From Pogostemon cablin (lineage: Eukaryota; Streptophyta; Magnoliopsida; Lamiales; Lamiaceae), in contig CM042985.1 of assembly GCA_023678885.1 (NCBI GenBank), positions 29,956,465 through 30,020,464 on the forward strand: 64,000 nt of DNA, read 5' to 3'. A program made the position numbers and the translations under genes. Positions 10,138 to 20,018 of this stretch are shown here, piece after piece. The notes under the pieces are model-generated. The model searched no databases. It saw only the letters and a program-made list of their open reading frames with translations, and had not been told where the DNA came from. How positions within the stretch are numbered: the stretch's first letter is position 1; the number at the start of each line of letters is the position of its first letter.

Positions 10138-11785
10138 TGATAGACTTTTTCTGCGCACTATAATTAAATCCTCAAGTGTAAGGATATCAATTGTAGCGGT
10201 AAGTGACCAAGTTAAATTATCGAACCCAAGGGACAACTAACTATTTATTTTCTAATTATACTAGCTTAATCAGAATAAGGTAACCGATTTTCAATGTTCT
10301 GTTGCGAATTAACTAAAATACTAAAAATATAAATAACTAAATTAATTAAAAGGCAATAAAAATAAAAGCAAGTTTCTAATCAAGAGATAACGAACAGTTC
10401 TAAGGTATCAGGTAGAGACCAATTAATTTGGGTTATTAAACTTACGATTGTTCATTCATGCAGTTTCACTGAAAATTCACCACATATCCCTGTTATCCCA
10501 CCGAATATGATTCGATTCTAAGCTAACAGTATACTCTGGTTTAAATCCTAAGGTGCGCAAATATTACCAAGCCTTATTCCTAGATACTAATCAAAGCAAG
10601 CAACAATACCTCCGGATGGTAAGCCCGACTAACAAGATATTTTCTGGAATTACTACAAGGTTCTATTCACTTCCTACTTAATTGTCTAATTGCATTGTTC
10701 CACTAAACTAATCAAGTATTTGATTAACCAGTTCATGAAATTAAAATGCTTATAGCGGAGCTACTCTAATCCCTAACAGATAGACAATACCAATCATGAA
10801 CGCACACAAGCTAACACAATAATCCAAGCATTATAGCGGATGTCATGAATATATTATGAAGACGTTACGAAGCAGATTAACATGTCTTAGTAAAATAAGT
10901 AAAATCAAAAGCTCAACTGCATAAAATCCCAATATTTGGTCTAAATCCCCAAATCAATTAAATCAATCCATCAAACCTTAGAACTGTATATAAAATTAGC
11001 CTATGAGGTTACAAGCAACACTCATGGCTATGCAATTCATACCACAAATCAAGACAAAAGAAAATTAAAGAAAGGAATAGAAAAACCCTAGTGTTGGAGT
11101 TGTCTCAGATTCCTTCTCCGTCTCTCCGATTGACTGATCTTCCTCTTGAATAACCCTTGAATCCCCCTTTGATGTGGATGGATGATGGGATGAATATGGA
11201 TGATGGTAGATGATGGATGGTAGGGGGTAATCCCCTTGTGGAGGGTGGTGTCTCTTATGAATAATGATGTGAGATATATATAGGTGTGAGAAGGGAATGA
11301 GATAAGGAAAGAATTGTGCTCCAAGAAAGGGAATGAAATAAGGAAAGAATTGTGCTTCAAGAAATAGCTAAAATTGGCTAATTTTCGGAAATTTTCGGAA
11401 ATTCCCGTTGGCAGCTGCGCAGTCTCACTGTTTCGAGCATAACTTCTTCATACGGACTCCAATTTGAGTGATTTTTATACCAAAACGATCATCTCTTCCG
11501 TGGCTTTCCAACCATATATTATATGACCAATTTGGACTTCTACACGAACACAGAAAAATTATTCAAGTGGACGTGTGTTTTTCACCATTCCTTCACACTT
11601 TCACTCTTCATTCCAACTTTTAACTTTTGATCTTATTTTACCCTTCAAAACTCAACAAAACACCTTAGTAGCATCTTAATTATGCATGATATGAAAACCA
11701 CTCAATTCTACACAAAATCATGGCCACATTCTATCAAAAACGGTGTAATGTGAGACCTAAATCACGTGAAATTTCACTCTCAACA
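10138..11785 (-). repeat. 3' LTR of nested element
   Basis: 1648 bp. It carries a 36-nt tandem duplication (about 11295-11365, GGAATGA(G/A)ATAAGGAAAG units), a minus-strand TATA-like CTATATATATCTC at about 11272-11284, and a short frame (11088-11360) that is repeated in the other LTR and is not a gene of its own. Confidence 0.93.
11404..11519 (-). repeat. LTR module M, copy in nested 3' LTR
   Basis: Minus strand reads GGTTGGAAAGCCACGGAAGA, then AATCACTCAAATTGGAGTCC, then GAAGAAGTTATGC, then GACTGCGCAGCTGCC. The same order of words occurs in two other LTR families in this window. Confidence 0.8.
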
Positions 11786-11806
11786 AACCCCCAAACTTAC
11801 CTGTTG
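11786..11806 (-). other. Polypurine tract of nested element
   Basis: On the minus strand AAGTTTGGGGGTT directly precedes the LTR start TGTTGAGAG. It would prime plus-strand DNA. Confidence 0.8.
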
Positions 11807-12339
11807 CTCGTCCCGAGGCAACATCATAGAAAACCAATAGAGTAATTGAGAGAAAATTTCACGGCTTCACATCCAAGAAAATTTAACAATTCAAAAATCA
11901 TACTTCAAATACTAAGATAACCATCCATCTAAGAACATACAATTCAAATCAACTACTTCACTTTTTCAGAATGCTCATCCACTCATTCTCACGGGTAGTA
12001 TTTACGCTCAACACTCAAGTGCGAGATATACACTTTAGGGTATGGTGTTTACACTCAAAGTCAATTCAAACACACGCGTAACCATAAGCTTGACAATCAT
12101 CTCAACTCTCGACTAAAGGGATAATTTCAACAATAGGATCACAAAGGTCTTGCATTAGGTTGTAATGTTGGCTCTTTGGTAAAGGTAGGGAGTATATGGA
12201 TAAGGTGACTCAATCACTAGTAGAGAATCAAAGAAGACTTACAGCTTTTAGCTTAACTTTCTTCTTTCTTCTTCAACGCTCTTTAATGCTTCTTGCAATT
12301 TGATTCCTCCTTCACTTTTGAACACCACATCCTTACTTG

Positions 12340-12460
12340 AAATTTTTTTTCTTCTTCCCTCTTTTCTTTTCTTTTTTTTTCTTTTTCAAATAAGGGTACC
12401 AGTTTCAGGCACTACCCTTTTTATGGGGTACCAGTTTCGGGCACTACCCCTTTATGCAAT
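12340..12460. repeat. Pyrimidine tract and GGGTACCAGTTTC repeat in nested element
   Basis: A long CTTTTC-rich tract (12340-12388) is followed by two 36-nt units built on GGGTACCAGTTTC(A/G)GGCACTACCC (12396-12453). This lies in the non-coding 3' part of the minus-strand element. Confidence 0.7.
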
Positions 12461-13236
12461 AATTTAACTACTCTTTTCAACAATTTTCATCACTTCCAAC
12501 TTATTCTCCTTTTATGTTTCTTCTCAAGACACCAAATTGACTCCTTCAACTCTCTACTAGGTAGGTTTTTTTTTAAGGCTAGCAAGGGATCAATTGGCTT
12601 ATCACGTAGGCTTCCAACAAATATGGCTTTTCAGGCTCAAAAGGGTTAACTACGGATAATTTCAATAGGTAGGATAATAATTTGGCTAGTGACTAATAAA
12701 AAACAAAGATGGCCTAAGATCATTTCCTATTATTTAATCAAACACGTAGCTTCAAGCAAGATACAATGCCAAGTTCTAGAATACGTGTGTATGAACGACA
12801 CTCACAAGAATAAACTGAATCATGAAACTTGTCATGATTTCAAAAGGATCAAAATCTCACATGGCTATAGGAATGAACGAGCAATCCTAATAAAGTTACA
12901 TAGCTAATCTTTCATGCACATAAATAAATTTCAAGTATCTCAATATCCAAGCACAATCTCAAACTGCTTCTCAAACACAATCACACATATAATCAAGTGC
13001 CATGAAAAATCAGAAAATCATCCTAGAGAACCATAAATCGACTACACCGACACTAGGATTAACACAAAACAAACAATAAACACCACAAAACACGAAACCT
13101 GAAAAATCGCAAAAAATCGAACCCTCAATATTCTCAAAGAAATCAAAAATATTAAGAATCCACAAAAAATCGACTCTCCAAGCAACAACACAATGTAAAA
13201 ATTCTATTTCGACACTGCAAGACAAGGTAGGTACGT

Positions 13237-13257
13237 TACCCCCCCCAAACTTAGATT
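13237..13257 (-). other. Second, internal polypurine tract
   Basis: The minus strand reads CTAAGTTTGGGGGGGGTAACG, close to the terminal purine tract of this element (AAGTTTGGGGG). It lies about 170 nt past the end of the 347-codon frame and could act as a central plus-strand primer. Confidence 0.45.
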
Positions 13258-13423
13258 AAACGAAGTGAGAAACTAAGTTTGCAAAGAAGTATATACCACA
13301 GTCAAGCAACACCTAATAAAACTCCTACACCAACACAGACATATAAAAGCAATAAAACGGAAGGGACAGCCCCAACAAGCGCTCATGTTTAACGTCGGAG
13401 AGTCACGACGGAATACCTCAAGC

Positions 13424-14467
13424 TCATCGGAATGGCCATGGATATCTTTCATCCTTGCCATCGTATTCTAATCGCTGTGCTTCTTCATCAATCCAATACT
13501 TATGGCAAGGGATGGCCTCGTTGGCAATCTTAAAATTTATCTTGACCTTGCCAACCATGTTAAGATCAAATTTCATCAACCTCTTCATTCTGCTCCACCA
13601 CTTATTCCTTCTTCCGACGAAAATTCCCAACCTCTCTTCTAACTTCTTTTTATCCCTAAAAATATGTGAGGAATCATTAGGTAAAACAAAGTCAATAGAA
13701 ATAATATCATCAAATTCAATGCAACTTAAAGAGTTTAAAGGTTTAGAAATGCTCATTTCATTCTTCAAGTTCTTTTCGGTTGCTTCATGGCTTTGCGCTT
13801 CTTCATTCTTTTCTTCCTCAACAATTGACTCCAGTTGATAGCTCAATTCAAGTGGAACCACTTGACTTAATCGAGTGGACTCCTCTTCGAGTTCTATTTC
13901 CTCAAACGACAGCATAGGACCTTCAAATTGCATTCCAGGGCACAATGGAACAACAATATCTTCCTCAAACTCCTCTTCATCTATTCTTTCCTCTTGTTGA
14001 CCTTGAGAATTTAAACTTGAAGTGATGTTCGCAAGAAGATTGTTTATGTCTCTCATTCTTTGATCAAACTCCTGTGATGCAACTTCCCTCTCCTGCGATT
14101 GAACTTTCATCTTTCTTTCTAGAGCTTCCAACATTCCCATGTTTTCTTCATGCTTCTTGATGGAAGTATCAAACGCGTCTTGTAATCCTTGGGAAACTCC
14201 GACCGATCCAGAATAAGTGTTCTCTTGATAAGGTTGATATGAATTTGCATTGTAAGCACAAGACCATTCATCTTCATATCTGACTTGATTATAATACTGA
14301 GAAGGACTTTGATTCACTAGAGAATCATAACCATAATTCCTCTCATCCATGTAATATGGAGTAGGAACCATATTATTCTGATTTTCATAGCGTTTCAATA
14401 TTTCGTCTATGCATTGAGAAGGATTCATAACATTTTGATTTCCATATCTTTTCAATATTTCGTCCAT
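13424..14467 (-). CDS. Gag-like protein of the non-autonomous nested element
   Basis: 347 codons on the minus strand, opening about 120 nt after the primer site, where gag normally starts. The N-terminus has a duplicated motif, DEILKRYGNQN at residue 2 and DEILKRYENQN at about residue 21, then Tyr/Asn-rich sequence (about 35-85), a charged helix that could coil (about 105-150, KKHEENMGMLEALERKMKVQ), and an acidic Glu-rich middle (about 160-230). The C-terminus is basic (RRNKWWSRMKRLMKFDLNMV) and ends PWPFR. No CCHC zinc knuckle, protease or enzyme motif is seen. Some plant gypsy-derived non-autonomous elements keep only a gag-like or unknown frame, which fits. The frame is intact, in keeping with the young LTRs. 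Role as a capsid or RNA-packaging protein is an inference from position only. Confidence 0.7.
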   Translation of the reverse strand: MDEILKRYGNQNVMNPSQCIDEILKRYENQNNMVPTPYYMDERNYGYDSLVNQSPSQYYNQVRYEDEWSCAYNANSYQPYQENTYSGSVGVSQGLQDAFDTSIKKHEENMGMLEALERKMKVQSQEREVASQEFDQRMRDINNLLANITSSLNSQGQQEERIDEEEFEEDIVVPLCPGMQFEGPMLSFEEIELEEESTRLSQVVPLELSYQLESIVEEEKNEEAQSHEATEKNLKNEMSISKPLNSLSCIEFDDIISIDFVLPNDSSHIFRDKKKLEERLGIFVGRRNKWWSRMKRLMKFDLNMVGKVKINFKIANEAIPCHKYWIDEEAQRLEYDGKDERYPWPFR

Positions 14468-14578
14468 CTCAGTACCTCAAAGATAATTTATAGTCAGAAT
14501 ATATTCAAATAAGAAAAATAAAAAAAAGCAATAAAAAGTCCTAATTAAACTAGCAATAAAAGAAAAATAAATAATTAA

Positions 14579-14606
14579 GCCGTCCCCGGCAGCGGCGCCA
14601 AAAACT
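14579..14606 (-). other. Primer-binding site of nested element
   Basis: The minus strand reads TGGCGCCGCTGCCGGGGACG a few nt after the LTR end. TGGCGCC plus GCCGGGGA is common at the start of plant Ty3/gypsy internal regions. Confidence 0.75.
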
Positions 14607-15739
14607 TGATAGACTTTTTCTGCGCACTATAATTAAATCCTCAAGTGTAAGGATATCAATTGTAGCGGTAAGTGACCAAGTTAAATTATCGAACCCAAGG
14701 GACATCTAACTATTTATTTTCTAATTATACTAGCTTAATCAGAATAAGGTAACCGATTTTCAATGTTCTGTTGCGAATTAACTAAAATACTAAAAATATA
14801 AATAACTAAATTAATTAAAAGGCAATAAAAATAAAAGCAAGTTTCTAATCAAGAGATAACGAACAGTTCTAAGGTATCAGGTAGAGACCAATTAATTTGG
14901 GTTATTAAACTTACGATTGTTCATTCATGCAGTTTCACTGAAAATTCACCACATATCCCTGTTATCCCACCGAATATGATTCGATTCTAAGCTAACAGTA
15001 TACTCTGGTTTAAATCCTAAGGTGCGCAAATATTACCAAGCCTTATTCCTAGATACTAATCAAAGCAAGCAACAATACCTCCGGATGGTAAGCCCGACTA
15101 ACAAGATATTTTCTGGAATTACTACAAGGTTCTATTCACTTCCTACTTAATTGTCTAATTGCATTGTTCCACTAAACTAATCAAGTATTTGATTAACCAG
15201 TTCATGAAATTAAAGTGCTTATAGCGGAGCTACTCTAATCCCTAACAGATAGACAATACCAATCATGAACGCACACAAGCTAACACAATAATCCAAGCAT
15301 TATAGCGGATGTCATGAATATATTATGAAGACGTTACGAAGCAGATTAACATGTCTTAGTAAAATAAGTAAAATCAAAAGCTCAACTGCATAAAATCCCA
15401 ATCTTTGGTCTAAATCCCCAAATCAATTAAATCAATCCATCAAACCTTAGAACTGTATATAAAATTAGCCTATGAGGTTACAAGCAACACTCATGGCTAT
15501 GCAATTCATACCACAAATCAAGACAAAAGAAAATTAAAGAAAGGAATAGAAAAACCCTAGTGTTGGAGTTGTCTCAGATTCCTTCTCCGTCTCTCCGATT
15601 GACTGATCTTCCTCTTGAATAGCCCTTGAATCCCCCTTTGATGTGGATGGATGATGGGATGAATATGGATGATGGTAGATGATGGATGGTAGGGGGTAAT
15701 CCCCTTGTGGAGGGTGGTGTCTCTTATGAATAATGATGT

Positions 15740-15752
15740 GAGATATATATAG
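15740..15752 (-). promoter_or_regulatory. TATA box of nested element
   Basis: Minus-strand CTATATATATCTC in the LTR at the 5' end of the element. It is unchanged in the other LTR. Confidence 0.5.
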
Positions 15753-15872
15753 GTGTGAGAAGGGAATGAGATAAGGAAAGAATTGTGCTCCAAGAGAGGG
15801 AATGAAATAAGGAAAGAATTGTGCTTCAAGAAATAGCTAAAATTGGCTAATTTTCGGAAATTTTCGGAAATT

Positions 15873-15988
15873 CCCGTTGGCAGCTGCGCAGTCTCACTGT
15901 TTCGAGCATAACTTCTTCATACGGACTCCAATTTGAGTGATTTTTATACCAAAACGATCCTCTCTTCCGTGGCTTTCCAACCATATAT
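15873..15988 (-). repeat. LTR module M, copy in nested 5' LTR
   Basis: Near-identical to the copy at 11404-11519; one substitution in the GATGATCG word (GAGGATCG here). Confidence 0.8.
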
Positions 15989-16253
15989 TATATGACCAAT
16001 TTGGACTTCTACACGAACACAGAAAATTATTCAAGTGGACGTGTGTTTTTCACCATTCCTTCACACTTTCACTCTTCATTCCAACTTTTAACTTTTGATC
16101 TTATTTTACCCTTCAAAACTCAACAAAACACCTTAGTAGCATCTTAATTATGCATGATATGAAAACCACTCAATTCTACACAAAATCATGGCCACATTCT
16201 ATCAAAAACGGTGTAATGTGAGACCTAAATCACGTGAAATTTCACTCTCAACA

Positions 16254-17468
16254 ATAGGCACTAATAAAAATTGGTCTTTTCATCAAATGGATGTTAAAAA
16301 TGTCTTTTTACAAGGGGATTTAGAAGAAGAAGTGTACATGACTCTTCCTCAAGGTCTTAAAAATCCAGATTCTACCCTTGTTTGCAAACTTCACAAATCC
16401 ATTTATGGTCTAAAACAATCTCCCAGAGCTTGGTACTCTAAACTTAGTCATGCATTACTCTCTCAGAACTTTCAAAAAAGTTCAGCTGATTCTTCGTTAT
16501 TTACTCGCATCTCCTCAAATTCTTCAATTATTGTTTTAGTTTATGTCGATGATATTATTATTACCGGTGACAAGGAAACAGAAATTCAAGATATTAAGAA
16601 CTTTCTCAAACAAATTTTTGATATCAAAGATCTTGGTATTCTTAAATACTTTCTTGAAATTGAAATAGCTCACTCATCCGAAAAGGGACTATTCCTTTCA
16701 CAAAGGAAATACACCCTCGATCTCCTTCAAGAAATAGGTAAACTCGGTGTTAAACCCGCTAGCACTCCCATGGAAACCAATGTTAAACTCAATTCAGAAG
16801 ATGGATCTCCTATTGAAGATGTGGGCATGTACCAAAGACTTGTAGGAAAACTTATTTATTTAACCGTTACTCGTCCTGACATTGCTTTTCCTGTGAGTGT
16901 TGTTAGTCAATTTATGCAGGCACCTCGTACCACCCACCTAGCTGCTATTGATCGGATCCTCCAATATCTAAAATCAACTCCGGGACAAGGAATTTGGATA
17001 AAAAATAACAACGATGTAAGTATTCAAGGTTATACAGACGCGGATTGGGCAGGAAGTTTTGACCGACGATCTACTACCGAATTTTGCACTATGGTTGGAG
17101 GGAATCTAGTAACCTGGAAAAGTAAAAAGCAAAACGTAGTGGCTCGATCAAGTGCCGAAGCAGAATACCGGGCAATGGCATCAACTGCTAGTGAACTTAC
17201 TTGGATAAAGCAACTACTTGAGGATATGAACATTCAAACCAAAGGAGTAATTCAAATGCATTGTAATAACAACGCTGCTCGTCACATAGCCTCAAACCCA
17301 GTGTTCCACGAGCGAACAAAACATATTGAAGTGGATTGTCATTTCATTCGAGAAAAAGTTCAAACTGGAATGATTCAAACACCTTATATTGGGAGCAAGG
17401 ATCAACTTGCAGACATATTCACTAAAGCTTTGACAAATCAAGACATAAGTTTATTCTTGACAAGTTAG
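16254..17468 (+). pseudogene. pol: Copia A reverse transcriptase core and RNase H
   Basis: Continues the RT frame cut at 10137. RT motifs: HQMDVKNVFLQGDLEEEVYM (catalytic Asp of motif A), KSIYGLKQSPRAWY, and VYVDDIIITG with the YVDD box at about 16542. RT copies element RNA into DNA inside the particle. RNase H follows: TDADWAGSFDRRST (about 17035), SSAEAEYRAMAS (about 17150) and HCNNNAARHIASNPVFHERT (about 17258), then the usual tail KHIEVDCHFIREKV and DQLADIFTKAL. The last catalytic Asp, normally in CDN, is Asn here (17264-17266), so RNase H is probably dead. The frame stops at 17466-17468, about 30 nt before the purine tract. An ATG at 16188 lies inside the inserted LTR and is not a real start. 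Confidence 0.93.
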
Positions 17469-17497
17469 GAGTGATCAACCCATTCACCCCTACACTT

Positions 17498-17506
17498 GAG
17501 GGGGAG
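17498..17506 (+). other. Polypurine tract of copia A
   Basis: GAGGGGGAG immediately before the 3' LTR; plus-strand DNA priming site. Confidence 0.85.
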
Positions 17507-17701
17507 TGTTGAAGAGTGAAACACTCTTCCAACCATTAAAGAAACACCCTTCCAGATATTAAGGAAGCACTATTACAACAGCTATATTTTTGTACTGGCT
17601 AGTTTTCTCAAATGTGTATAAATAGGATTGCCTTTGAATCTATAAATACAATACAAGATCAATGAAATCTTCATTTCCATATTTCAATCTCAATTTCAAC
17701 A
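17507..17701 (+). repeat. 3' LTR of copia A
   Basis: 195 bp, TGTTGAAG to TTTCAACA. It keeps 37 nt near the end that the 5' LTR lacks. Confidence 0.92.
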
Positions 17702-18277
17702 GGTGTATTAAAGGTGATTTTACCTTATTCCTATCATCGAGATTTTTCAGCCTTTTCTAAAACATGTCATTTCTCTTAATGCGTATAAACCTTAGGAAAT
17801 TATTATGATTAAAATGCTCAACGTTGGATGTGTATTTGAACGATTGGGTTCAGCCCCTCCAAACAGATGCTCTCAAGAAAAGAAATGTTGTGTGTTAACG
17901 GGTAACATGACTTATTTCCACCTTATTGTTGCAGGGAATCCAATAAAGGATGATCTCTTGATCATATTAGGACACCAACCACTAGGTTCTCATGTCACCG
18001 AAGACGAGAGTGGATTTAGGGAAGTTGTGCTTCGAGCATGACTTGGGGCTCCAGATTTCTGCAATGGGTTCAAGTACTACAAACGACACGAGTAGAGATA
18101 AGGGATGTCGTATACCAACAAGCTAGTTTAAATGCACAGGTGGATGAAAGAAGCAGCTTAGAATCTCCTACAAGGAAACCTGTAATTCTTCAAAGGCTAA
18201 ATGTAACCAGGGAATCTTTGCATCATTGGTTGCTAAGGACAGGATCTTCAATACGGAGAATGACTCTTCGTGCCTAA
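17702..18277 (+). pseudogene. PPR-Smr gene copy 1, 3' part
   Basis: After the target repeat GGTGT the interrupted exon ends with ATTAAAG at 17713, followed by an intron (GTGATT...TTGTTGCAG). The last exon starts at about 17935: GNPIKDDLLIILGHQPLGSH and VTEDESGFREVVL, matching the second half of an Smr-like domain. A frame change near 18035 separates this from the C-terminal text in the frame ending at 18277: PVILQRLNVTRESLHHWLL then RTGSSIRRMTLRA. The shift, the upstream stop and the retrotransposon make it non-functional. The homologous final exon of copy 2 is at about 32570-32880. Homology between the copies continues into 3' flanking sequence to about 18530. Confidence 0.75.
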
Positions 18278-18853
18278 TCTAAAGTATTTATCTTCATTAT
18301 TTTTTAAATAAATTTATTTAATGTTAAATTTCATTTAAGAAAACAATACTTCTTAATTTTTGTGCATAAGTAAAAGTTCCGGGGACGATTGACTTTGGCA
18401 GTCGAAGGCACGGCCTTGTTAGCATATATAAGTAGGGAGAAATGAACAATTGTTTACTGAATTGTGAACGATTGTAATTCTTTTAAAAATAGATTCAGTT
18501 TTATTTTAATGGCAAATTTTCCAAATCAGCAAATCTTATAAAAGAGTACGGATGTACGGACAAGAAATAGGAGAATTTAAGTGATTCTAAAAAATTCATG
18601 TAAGAAATCCTTGTGTAAAAGAGTCTTGATTTCGGAGGAACATTCTACCAATGAAAATTTCCAACTCTAGCTGCAAACGCCAATTATGTGTACACTTTTC
18701 AAGGTACTATAAATAAATAAATATATATAGTAAAAGAATCAAAAATCTTTAAAAATACACATTTTGAATTGCACGTCGTCCCTTAATATATTGTATGATA
18801 ATATCTTGTATATTAAATCATGCTGTATTTTGGCATATCTTATGCCTATTTAT

Positions 18854-18855
<2 letters not shown>

Positions 18856-18900
<45 letters not shown>

Positions 18901-18902
18901 TT
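18856..18902. repeat. (TAA)n microsatellite
   Basis: About 15 TAA units. Confidence 0.95.
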
Positions 18903-19987
18903 CTTTCTTAAAAAAAAAACAACAATAACATAATTGACATGCACAAGTTCCTGTGAACTTTTATGTTGGTATAGCAGTCATATAGACATTTTCCAATATC
19001 CGTTCTATCTGGAACCATAACGAAACAAGTATGGCAATTATAAATGGGTTTCAAGCGGGTTCGGGGCAATTATAAGAAATTCTATTAGTGAATAAAACGG
19101 GTACAGATAATGTCTTAATATACGCGGATACCTGTTTATATACTATACTCGTATATACTAGTATTATGACGTGCGTTGCACGTTGTATCCACGTTATATT
19201 TTATAAAAAAGAATATTTTTAAAAAAAAAAAAAAACCTTCAAAATCCTCTTTTATATTAGTAGTGTAAGTGGATCCCTTAAATTTATTAGTATTATTTTG
19301 TGTAAGTCTCGTACACCAAAAAGAAAAATGTAATTATTAAAATGGAATATTCAAATTAAAAATAATTATTAGGATGAGAAGAGAAGAGTACTATTTTTAT
19401 TTTTATTTTTTGAGTTAAAATTTTATTATCTTAAACTATTTAAGATTTTAAATTCCATCTTAATAAAATACTCTCTTGTCCCCCTTAAAATATAATCCTT
19501 TGTTTTTTTAGGAGTATAATTTTTTTGTTTGGGTTTAGATTATGTAAATAATTTTTTGTTTGATTTAAAATCACATTATAATTTCACCTATCAATTACAA
19601 ACCTCACATCTTAATCTCTCATACATCACCCCCTTAAATAAATATCCTAAAACAAACATAAATTAAGGATATTTGTTAGATTTAATAAATCCACTTAGTC
19701 CTAAATATATCTTTTTTATTCCTATTTGAACAAAAAAAAAAAAACATCACTCTAGCAAGTGTCTCCACCAATTTTTATACAATATAGTAAATAAGTAGTA
19801 CGTATAGATGGGGAGGGAGTTTGAGAAAATTAATTGATTGATAGAACAGAATAAGATGGTAAGCATAGCCGTGTAGATTGTAATTACTAATTAGTATATT
19901 TATGTGCAGAGGTTGGTAGTAGTGGCATAAAAAGAGGAATGGAAATGATATGATAGTGTAGTATAAAAGAAAAGGCTAAAAATGTGA

Positions 19988-20018
19988 AGCCCAACCCAAC
20001 CCAACCCAACCCAACCCA
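19988..20018. repeat. (CCCAA)n repeat
   Basis: Six units of CCCAA. This is not the plant telomere unit CCCTAAA. Confidence 0.9.

Larger units (their letters stand above)
10138..16253 (-). mobile_element. Non-autonomous LTR retrotransposon nested in copia A
   Basis: Two 1.65-kb LTRs (10138-11785 and 14607-16253) bound 2.8 kb of internal sequence. Target duplication is ATAGG (10133-10137 and 16254-16258). Orientation is minus: on that strand the LTR begins TGTTGAGAG and ends AGTCTATCA, a primer site TGGCGCCGCTGCC (Ty3/gypsy-style) follows the 5' LTR at 14607, and a purine tract AAGTTTGGGGG precedes the 3' LTR. The only substantial frame is the 347-codon one at 13424-14467. No protease, RT or integrase is present, so it must borrow enzymes. 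I counted about six substitutions and one 1-nt indel between the LTRs, so it is young. The primer site favours a gypsy relative. Confidence 0.93.
14607..16253 (-). repeat. 5' LTR of nested element
   Basis: 1647 bp, nearly identical to 10138-11785. A TATA-like CTATATATATCTC on the minus strand at about 15740-15752 is the likely promoter. It carries module M at 15873-15988. Confidence 0.93.
6653..17701 (+). mobile_element. Ty1/copia retrotransposon A, nested host of another element
   Basis: LTRs at 6653-6818 and 17507-17701 start TG and end CA. The perfect 5-bp target duplication GGTGT flanks the element (6648-6652 and 17702-17706), and it sits in an exon of PPR-Smr copy 1. A tRNA-iMet-type primer site (TGGTATCAGAGC) follows the 5' LTR and a purine tract (GAGGGGGAG) precedes the 3' LTR. 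Gene order is protease, integrase, RT, RNase H, which defines Ty1/copia. Net length without the nested insert is about 4.9 kb. No gag (UBN2) domain or CCHC zinc knuckle is seen. The coding part is broken by a stop at 8585-8587 and by the nested element at 10138. RNase H lacks one catalytic Asp. The copy is non-autonomous as it stands. Confidence 0.95.

Noticed and set aside
12689..13225. Short frames at 12689-12907 (+) and 13010-13225 (-)
   Set aside because: In the non-coding interior of the nested element, with no domain and no partner frame.
11088..15829. Identical ~90-codon minus-strand frames at 11088-11360 and 15557-15829
   Set aside because: They are the same stretch of two LTRs, with low-complexity Pro/His text from a repeat; not independent genes.
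19988..20018. Interstitial telomere repeat
   Set aside because: The unit is CCCAA, not CCCTAAA.
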